Of a DNA stretch of 14,068 bases, positions 8,024 to 14,068 are shown piece by piece; positions within the stretch are counted from its first letter, which is position 1, and each line of letters starts with the position of its first letter. A model generated the notes under the pieces. The model worked only from the letters and a program-made list of their open reading frames with translations. It had not been told where the DNA came from and did not search any database. The DNA comes from Chrysochromulina parva. Its lineage: Eukaryota > Haptophyta > Prymnesiales > Chrysochromulinaceae. The stretch spans positions 1 to 14,068 of the forward strand of contig PJAB01001493.1 in NCBI GenBank assembly GCA_002887195.1, written 5' to 3'. Made by a program: the position numbers and the translations under genes.

Positions 8024-11000
8024 TCACGCCTTCGGCGGGCGCCGCCTCCGGTTCGACGACTCCACTGGCATTACCGCGCTCAGGTCACGCGCCTCCTCAA
8101 CGTCGCCGCCGTCGGCCGCGGTCAGCTCGACGTCCGCGTACTCGTCCTCATCCTCGTCCTTCTCGATCGAGATTGGTGCGGACGCGGCAGGTCGGGCCAC
8201 GGCGTTGCCGGGATTCACCTCCTCAGCCACAACGGTGCCAGGGTCCACCTTCTGGTCCGCGCGCTTCCGAGTCGGGGCGACGATGCCCTCGGCATCGCGC
8301 GCGGCGCGGCGCGCGGCGGCGGCGGCGCGCTGCGCAAGCTCTCTCTGCTGCTGCTCGCGCTCGCTTGCCGCCTGAGCGAGCTCATCGAGGAGCAGCTCGT
8401 GCAGCTCCATCAAGAGCGAGAGCGAGCCCTCGGGGTCACTGGCCCCCATCATCCACGTGGCGCCGCCCAGCTGCTGCTCGACGACGTTCTGCTGGTAGTC
8501 GAGGCACCAGCTCTGCACGGCCGCCGAGAGCATGAGCTGCACGGGCGAGAGCACCGTCGACACGATCTGGAAGGTGAAGCCGAAGATGACAAAGAGTGGC
8601 ATCACAATGGAGGCGATGCCCGCCTCCGCCGCGAACGCGCTCGGCCTGGCATAGTCTTCATGGCCAGCTAGAAAGGCCGCGGCGACCGCCGTGGCCCCCA
8701 TGGCGCACGCAAGCTTGCAGAAACTTAGATAGAGCCCGCAGCGGGCCTGCATCATGAGCAAGCGCGGCACAAAGCGGCTGGTGATTGACGTGGCCCAGCG
8801 CGAGCCTTCGACATACCCGGTGCCAAAGAGCGCGACACTCACGTACCCAGCCTCATCGAGCGCATCCAGCCGGTGGACGCCGAAGCTCTGCAGCACGGCG
8901 ACGAGAGCGCTTGCGCCCGAGCAGTGGAGCGTCGCGCCCACCGCCGCCGAGCCCACTCGCACCCACGGACCTAGCAACCGCACGTACAGCGGCGGCGCGG
9001 GCAGCTGCGCGCGCAGCTCGGCCGACAGCCAATAGCCGCGCGCGAGCGGGCCCGCGGCGGCGAGGAGCCCGAGGTGGCGTATGAAGGCGAACGTCCAGAT
9101 CCCGCCAAGGGCCCAGACGATCAGGAGCAGCTTGACGCCGGAGTCGAACGTGGGGCGCGCGTAGCCCTCGGCGTGCGTGAGCTCGACCATGCCGCTCGAA
9201 GCGAGGTACGCCGCGCCCCAGACCCAGAGCGCCGCGAAGAGCAGCTGCGCGATCACGCAGAGCGCCGGACCGACCATCGCGGCCGGTGTGCCCAGCAGCA
9301 GCGGACCCGCCACCTGTAGCAGCGGCAACGAGGGCAGGCACAAGCGCCCGAGCAGAACGCTCGCGATGGGCAGGGCGGCGGTGCACGCGACGAGCACGTA
9401 GCCCGTGTTCTCGAGCCATGCGCGATTGCGCCCGATCCAGAGGCCGTCGTCTTGGGCGCTTGCGCCTAGGTCGCTCGCGGCCACGTCCTCCGCAAACCTC
9501 TCGCCTCCGCTCCAGAAGACGTAGGTCAGGCCGGAGGACGAGACGACGCAAATGAGCACAGCGAGCCCGTAGAGGGCCGCGGGCTGGATCACCGAGCCGT
9601 AGGCCCACGCAAACGCGAGCACCGCGGCCACGATCGGGCAGCCGAGCAGCAGTGGCCACACGAGGACCACATCGCCAAAGATGGCGTCAAAGTAGCGCCC
9701 GTCCTCGTGGAGAAGCGAGGTGCGAAGGGCATTGAGCTCGGAGGCGGAGATGTTGACGCCTGCCGCGTGGTAAGCCGCCTGCGGCGCGGGCGTGGTGGGG
9801 ACGCAATAGCCGTGCATCGCGACGCTCGCGTACGCGGGATAGCAGCGCCTGGAGGTGCTGGCGGTGGCGCCAGTGCCGCCCACGGCTACGGGGCTCGCGT
9901 CGTAGGTGCAGAGCTGCTCAGAGCCGAGCTGCCGAGGCCGAGGGCACGCGGCTACGCACACGCCAAGGCGCGTGGCCGGGTCCGCGTACGCGAGCAGCCA
10001 GTGTGAGTCGCTCGCCGGACTGTACCACCAGTTCTTGCTCCCCGCGAGGTTGCGCTCACCCGTGCGCAGCTGGCGCGCCCGGAGCTGCGCCTGCGTGGCA
10101 TCGTCGAGGACGCTTGAGAAACGTGCATTGGGCAGGCGGATCGCGTACGGGAAGGTCTCAGAGCGCGTCGTGTCGTAGCGCAGCGGGTAGCTGTACGCGT
10201 TAGTCGAGCCGCACGTGTTGCGCTCGTAGTCGACGCCGAAAAAGAGGCGCTCGGGATGGCCGTACTGGCCGCCCAGGATGCCGATCGCGATCATGACGAG
10301 CCAGAGCATCAGCATCGGAAGCAGGCAGATGACGTCGGTGAACCCGAGGCTCGACGAGGCGCGCGCGAGCGCACGGCGCGGCGTCCAGCCGAGCTGCAGC
10401 ACGAGCTTGCGCCGCTGCTTGAGCTGCTTGCGCTGCTGCTTGGCGATGCGCTCGACCTCAGCAGGCGAGGCACCGCGCGTGTCGGGCAGGGGCTGCGAGG
10501 CCTCCTGCAGCTTGCGCGCAATGTCGCGCGCGCCGGCGCCGCCGTTCTCCTCATAGGGCCCCGGCATAAAGGAGCGGAGCAGACCGAGCTCTGAGAGCTT
10601 CTCCTCCTTGTGCGGCTCGTCCACAGGCTCATCGTCCTCCTCGGCCTCCTCCTCCGCCTGTCGCGCCGCGTCCGCCGCCGCCTCGGCGTCGGCGGCGAGG
10701 CGCGGCGGCGCGGGCAGCGGGCTGCGCGCGAGCTCGGCGTAGCGCAGCAGCTTGCGCTGCTTGGCAGTTTCGGCGATCCTTTCCGCTGGCACGTCCGCCA
10801 AGCTCAGGTCGAGGAGCAGCTTGAGCGCGAGCAGCACGTGCTCGATGACCATCCCCATCGCGTACTCGTGCCCGCCGCGTGCCCCGAAGAGCATGGGCAG
10901 CGTCGTGAATGCGTGGCACACGAGCACCGTGTTCGTCACGATCGCGAGCAGCGAGATGAGCTGGAGCACTGGACGCCACGTCGCCATCAGGTGCGAGAGC

Positions 11001-13918
11001 TGCATACGCGGCCGCTGCTGGCAGCGAAGGAAGGCGTGCGAGTCCAGGCGCGCCTCGAGTGCGTTGTTGATCAGCGCGAACGCGGCGGCGGGCAGGAACG
11101 CGCCACCGAAGAGAGCCACCATCGCGTACGACATGATGAGCTCCGAGAACTCGCCGCCAGCCGACTGGGCCGAGCCCATCGACGCCTCATGGGTCACGCG
11201 GCCGCCCGGTGTCCGCTGCAGCCTGCTGAGGGCGCGCGTGGCCGACGCGTACTCGATCCCGTTCTGCACGACGCAATTCACGATGACCAGCGCGCCCACG
11301 AGCGTGGTGAGCTCCTCGGCGCAGCTGTCGGACGGACTGCCGTCGCGATCGTAGCAAACCTCGAGCACGGCGCCGGGCGTGTCGGCGCTGTGGAAGAGGT
11401 AGTGGAGCGAGAGCGGCTTGAGCAGCGTCAGGTACAGCGGCGAGAAGAAGCGGTTGCAGAAGGCGGCGAAGAAGAGCTGCTGTGCAAAGTGGACTTCATG
11501 GCGCGCGGCGGAGCGATGGTTCTGCCATGCGAGCAGCGCGTCGACGAGTGGTCGGAGGACCGCGTCGAAGAGTTCGACCACAACGGCGGTGAAGAGGCTG
11601 CCGAGGATCTGGCCGCTCCACCAGGCGCTGGGCCCCCGCGTGATGAGCAGCGATCGGCCGAGGAGCAGCCCGAGCTGCGCGCACACGGCGGCCGCCACGA
11701 ATGCGACGAGCACGGCCCACGAGAGCATGAGCCGCCGCAGCCGCTCCCGACGGCCGAAGACGCCCACGAGCGGCAACGGCACGCCATCTGGCACCACCTC
11801 TGCATCGAGGGCCACAAAGTCGTCGTTCGACGTGTAGAAGCCGACCGCGTGGTTGGCAGCCACGAACTCCTCGCGCTCGGCCGCGGGCGCCTCGCCCGCC
11901 GTCGCGGTCGGGTCGCTTGCAGCCGCGTGCGGCCCGTGGCCGTCGTTGATCGCCCACTGGTGGCAGAGGCCGGCCTGGGTGCGCGTCCAGTGCTGCAGGA
12001 ACGCCGAGGCCCAGAGCACGATGAGCAGGCAGTAGAGGGCCTGCCAGACCGACTCCTGCCCCGCGTACTCGGTCTCGTTAAACACGAAGAGCACGAGCCC
12101 GAGCGCCGCCGGCGCCCAGAGCCACTGTGAGAAGCGGCGCAGGAAGGCGAAGTAGAGCGCGTACTCGGCGCCAAAATAATTGTAGAGCTCGGTGAGCGGG
12201 GCGGGCGCGAGGCCGAGCGAGGCCGAGGCGGACCATCGCTCCTCAAGCGCGCGCCGCTCGCGCATGTCATGCAGCGCGAAGACCTGCTGCACGACGCGCG
12301 AGCGCTCGAGGGTCGACAGAGAGAGCTCTGCGCCGCCCACCGCTTGCGGTGCCTCGAGGATGGATGTGAGGATGTGTGCGCGCGCGGCGCACGCGAAGAC
12401 GTGGGGAGGGGCGCCGAGCTGGTAGAGGCGGTGCACGCGCCGTCGGTAGGGGGCGTACGCGGTGTCCCTGCCGTCGAGCGCCTCGAGCGCCTCGAGCTCG
12501 GCTGCTACAGCCTCGGCCGCCGCCTCATCCTGGCCCCCATGCTGCTGCTCGCGCTCGAGGTGCAACCGCTCCTCGAGACCGGGGCGCAGCTGCATGGGCC
12601 AGTCGATCCGCTCGGCCTCGCGCGCCAGCCGCGGGAGGCTCGCGCCCACGAGGAGGAAAGCCACATTCTCCGCTGTTGGGTGCCACACCAAGCGCGTCTC
12701 CAGTCCCACCGAGGGCGCACGCACGCGCTGCAGCAGCGCCGTGCGCGTCAGCGTAGCGTCGCCACTCGCCACGTCATACGCGATCGCCTCCTCGGGATCT
12801 TGCTCGGCGCCAGCTCCCTCGCCGCCCTTTTTCTTCGTGGAAGCGGCGGCGCGGCGACGCGCGTCCTTGGCGTGCTCGGGCGGCAGCAGCTCGAGCGCCA
12901 AGTCGAATGTGATGCCGCCCGCCGCATCGTCGGCCTCGAGCTCCTCGATGAGCATCTGCTCAAGGCGGCTCGTCTGCGCCTCTGCGGAGGCGTCGCCGAC
13001 GCCGGAACCGCCCGCCGCACCTGCGGCCGCGCCTCCACTCGTGCGCGTCCGGCGCTCCTTTTTGGGGCTGCCACTGCCACTCGCAGCGGCCGCGCCAGCG
13101 CCGCCGCCCGCAGCGCTGGCACCCGTGCCTGGGCGGCGCCGCCGTTGCAGCCCCGCCTTGGTTTCGGTCGCGGCGGCTGCCTCGTCCGCCTTCTTAGCCT
13201 TCTCCGCCTTGGCGCCGCCGCTCGCGCTCGAATCGGCACCAGCGACATTCAGCACGCCCACCTGCGTGCGCTTGCTCCCGCGCTTGAGGGAACCACGTGG
13301 TGTCGAGGGTGGCTCGGCGCTCGGCGCTGATGCGGGGGCGGTGGTAGGGCCGGCGACGGCGTCGGCTGACGCGTCGTCGGACGCCCCGCCCTTTTTGCCT
13401 GCGAGCCGGCGTGCCACGCGAGCGGACAGCTTCGTGCCAGCGAGCGCGTCACGAATCTCGTCGTGCTTGGCGAGGTCGAGCGGCGTCTTGCCGCTCTTGT
13501 CTTTGGCCGAAGCCGAAGCCCCCCTTTCGAGAAGCACCGCGATGCATTCGGCGGCCTCAGCGATTGCGTCTTTCTCCACCACGTCCGCGGCAAGATGCAG
13601 TGCCGTGCTGCCATTCCTGTCACCCTGATCGGGGTTGACTTTCACGGCAGCACCCTCAAAGAGCGCTCGCAGCATCGCGACAGAAGGCAGCGTCGCCGCG
13701 ATGTGGACGGCTGTCGTCCCCTCACTGTCGCCCGAGGACGGATCAGCGCCCTCCTTGAGCAGCCGCTTGACCACGGCAAGCTGCTCTTCGATGCAGGCAT
13801 AGTGTAGCGGCGTCCATCCCTCGTCTTTGGTGGACAGGTGCACCTGCTCGGGAGGAAAGCTCTTGAGCTTGAGCACCTCCTCCCACTTGGAGGCGGCGCA
13901 CAGCTCGAGCAACGTCAT
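8024..13918 (-). CDS. Ankyrin-anoctamin(TMEM16)-CTL(SLC44) fusion membrane protein
   Basis: One intronless frame of 1964 codons. Residues about 32-159 hold four ankyrin-like units (for example GWTPLHYAC, STALHLAA, KTPLDLA). A low-complexity Ala/Gly/Lys linker follows to about 310. Residues about 578-1059 form an anoctamin domain with its entry signature YFGAEYALYFAFL and about ten membrane spans. The family's calcium-site acids are present: E923 and E926 in EFSELI, E955 and D959 in NNALEARLD, plus N886/E889 in QNGIEYA. A charged linker (about 1064-1179) leads to a CTL/SLC44 domain (about 1192-1809). This opens with FTDVICLL, then GVDYERNTCG, then a roughly 200-residue loop with six cysteines including VCVAACP and RRCYPAY, then about nine further spans ending in the AGYVSVALFGTGYVEGSRWA family region. 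The C-terminus is charged, with an acidic DEDEDEY patch. Anoctamins scramble phospholipids or pass ions in response to calcium; CTL proteins carry choline or ethanolamine. Activity and compartment here are inferred. The start is the first ATG; the frame extends 21 codons upstream without another ATG. -3 is G, a favourable context. Confidence 0.92.
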   Translation of the reverse strand: MTLLELCAASKWEEVLKLKSFPPEQVHLSTKDEGWTPLHYACIEEQLAVVKRLLKEGADPSSGDSEGTTAVHIAATLPSVAMLRALFEGAAVKVNPDQGDRNGSTALHLAADVVEKDAIAEAAECIAVLLERGASASAKDKSGKTPLDLAKHDEIRDALAGTKLSARVARRLAGKKGGASDDASADAVAGPTTAPASAPSAEPPSTPRGSLKRGSKRTQVGVLNVAGADSSASGGAKAEKAKKADEAAAATETKAGLQRRRRPGTGASAAGGGAGAAAASGSGSPKKERRTRTSGGAAAGAAGGSGVGDASAEAQTSRLEQMLIEELEADDAAGGITFDLALELLPPEHAKDARRRAAASTKKKGGEGAGAEQDPEEAIAYDVASGDATLTRTALLQRVRAPSVGLETRLVWHPTAENVAFLLVGASLPRLAREAERIDWPMQLRPGLEERLHLEREQQHGGQDEAAAEAVAAELEALEALDGRDTAYAPYRRRVHRLYQLGAPPHVFACAARAHILTSILEAPQAVGGAELSLSTLERSRVVQQVFALHDMRERRALEERWSASASLGLAPAPLTELYNYFGAEYALYFAFLRRFSQWLWAPAALGLVLFVFNETEYAGQESVWQALYCLLIVLWASAFLQHWTRTQAGLCHQWAINDGHGPHAAASDPTATAGEAPAAEREEFVAANHAVGFYTSNDDFVALDAEVVPDGVPLPLVGVFGRRERLRRLMLSWAVLVAFVAAAVCAQLGLLLGRSLLITRGPSAWWSGQILGSLFTAVVVELFDAVLRPLVDALLAWQNHRSAARHEVHFAQQLFFAAFCNRFFSPLYLTLLKPLSLHYLFHSADTPGAVLEVCYDRDGSPSDSCAEELTTLVGALVIVNCVVQNGIEYASATRALSRLQRTPGGRVTHEASMGSAQSAGGEFSELIMSYAMVALFGGAFLPAAAFALINNALEARLDSHAFLRCQQRPRMQLSHLMATWRPVLQLISLLAIVTNTVLVCHAFTTLPMLFGARGGHEYAMGMVIEHVLLALKLLLDLSLADVPAERIAETAKQRKLLRYAELARSPLPAPPRLAADAEAAADAARQAEEEAEEDDEPVDEPHKEEKLSELGLLRSFMPGPYEENGGAGARDIARKLQEASQPLPDTRGASPAEVERIAKQQRKQLKQRRKLVLQLGWTPRRALARASSSLGFTDVICLLPMLMLWLVMIAIGILGGQYGHPERLFFGVDYERNTCGSTNAYSYPLRYDTTRSETFPYAIRLPNARFSSVLDDATQAQLRARQLRTGERNLAGSKNWWYSPASDSHWLLAYADPATRLGVCVAACPRPRQLGSEQLCTYDASPVAVGGTGATASTSRRCYPAYASVAMHGYCVPTTPAPQAAYHAAGVNISASELNALRTSLLHEDGRYFDAIFGDVVLVWPLLLGCPIVAAVLAFAWAYGSVIQPAALYGLAVLICVVSSSGLTYVFWSGGERFAEDVAASDLGASAQDDGLWIGRNRAWLENTGYVLVACTAALPIASVLLGRLCLPSLPLLQVAGPLLLGTPAAMVGPALCVIAQLLFAALWVWGAAYLASSGMVELTHAEGYARPTFDSGVKLLLIVWALGGIWTFAFIRHLGLLAAAGPLARGYWLSAELRAQLPAPPLYVRLLGPWVRVGSAAVGATLHCSGASALVAVLQSFGVHRLDALDEAGYVSVALFGTGYVEGSRWATSITSRFVPRLLMMQARCGLYLSFCKLACAMGATAVAAAFLAGHEDYARPSAFAAEAGIASIVMPLFVIFGFTFQIVSTVLSPVQLMLSAAVQSWCLDYQQNVVEQQLGGATWMMGASDPEGSLSLLMELHELLLDELAQAASEREQQQRELAQRAAAAARRAARDAEGIVAPTRKRADQKVDPGTVVAEEVNPGNAVARPAASAPISIEKDEDEDEYADVELTAADGGDVEEARDLSAVMPVESSNRRRRPPKA
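10346..10741 (-). other. Charged linker joining anoctamin and CTL halves
   Basis: This segment encodes about 130 residues of the fusion protein without membrane spans. It is Ala/Glu/Asp-rich first (AEEEAEEDDEPVDEP), then strongly basic (KQQRKQLKQRRK) just before the first CTL span. The frame is continuous through it, with no stop and no splice-like signal needed, so the two transporter-like halves are joined at the gene level. Both families are expected to have cytosolic ends here, so the linker would be cytosolic. Confidence 0.75.
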
Positions 13919-14068
13919 GGCCTTCCAGCGGGAGCGGCGCGGGAGCGTGAAGTATAAAGGGTCTCTCTTTTGCGGATGCAACGAAAGGAGGACGAAAGTT
14001 GATATTTAATGATATTTAATGATATTTAATGATATTTAAATCCAGGAAGGTGCGCAGGCCAAGGGCGT
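13919..14068 (-). promoter_or_regulatory. 5' flank of the fusion gene
   Basis: The 150 bp upstream of the ATG should hold the 5' leader and part of the promoter. It is GC-rich next to the gene and then changes sharply into an AT-rich repeat. A TATAAAG word at 13953-13959 reads in the plus direction, away from the gene, so I do not call it the gene's TATA box. The window ends before the promoter is complete. Confidence 0.4.
14001..14040. repeat. 10-bp AT-rich tandem repeat, four copies
   Basis: GATATTTAAT is repeated three times perfectly and a fourth time with the final T changed to A. It lies 83-122 bp upstream of the fusion gene's ATG, in otherwise GC-rich DNA. Its coding-strand form (ATTAAATATC) includes TTAAATAT, a TATA-like word, so it could contribute to promoter melting or transcription-factor binding; that is inference. 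Confidence 0.9.

Noticed and set aside
10610..12130. 506-codon plus-strand open frame opposite the fusion gene
   Set aside because: It is antisense to the anoctamin domain, is dominated by Arg, Glu and His as expected from reading GC-rich coding DNA backwards, and shows no domain.
12269..13628. Overlapping long plus-strand frames (353 and 388 codons) opposite the ankyrin and linker region
   Set aside because: Low-complexity Arg-, Ala- or Ser-rich shadows of the Ala/Gly/Lys-rich linker; two incompatible frames overlap the same DNA and neither has a motif.
13951..13960. TATAAAG word near the fusion gene start, as a TATA box
   Set aside because: It reads on the plus strand, away from the gene, and is only about 35 bp from the ATG.

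Overview
The window looks like nuclear DNA of a eukaryotic microbe, most likely a GC-rich unicellular alga or related protist. The evidence is a PARP1-type enzyme interrupted by short introns, a very large ankyrin/multi-membrane-span protein in one exon, no bacterial operon signals, and strongly GC-biased coding DNA separated by lower-GC intergenic DNA. A haptophyte- or stramenopile-like alga would fit, including the GC-AG intron, but the lineage is an inference and cannot be settled from this piece.

All three genes I can support lie on the minus strand, so they read from right to left. (1) Positions 8024-13918 hold one uninterrupted 1964-codon reading frame that joins N-terminal ankyrin repeats, a complete anoctamin/TMEM16 membrane domain (calcium-activated lipid scramblase or channel family) and a complete choline-transporter-like (CTL/SLC44) domain. 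This is the most unusual object in the window. (2) Positions 5894-7291 hold a GT61-type (DUF563) glycosyltransferase-like protein with a small cysteine-rich N-terminal module, in DNA of visibly lower GC. (3) Positions 1501-5279 hold a PARP1-like poly(ADP-ribose) polymerase in three inferred exons, about 1174 residues: one PARP zinc finger, the PADR1/third zinc-binding domain, BRCT, SAP, WGR, helical subdomain and the H-Y-E catalytic domain.

The two PARP introns are inferred from protein homology and frame. The 132-bp intron 1 splits the WGR domain and requires a GC donor. The 122-bp intron 2 consists of a 24-bp exon-derived direct repeat, five copies of a 20-bp tandem unit and a CAG acceptor. 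It has the structure expected if a new intron was created by tandem duplication of an exonic AGGT site.

The remaining DNA is about 1.5 kb at the left end (lower GC, many short dispersed repeats, no gene), about 0.6 kb between PARP and the glycosyltransferase, about 0.7 kb between the glycosyltransferase and the fusion gene, and a short right edge with four 10-bp AT-rich repeats about 80 bp upstream of the fusion gene's start codon. I saw no tRNA, rRNA, CRISPR array or transposase. The three genes have no obvious shared pathway (DNA-damage signalling, glycosylation, membrane lipid/choline transport) and I do not propose that they act together.
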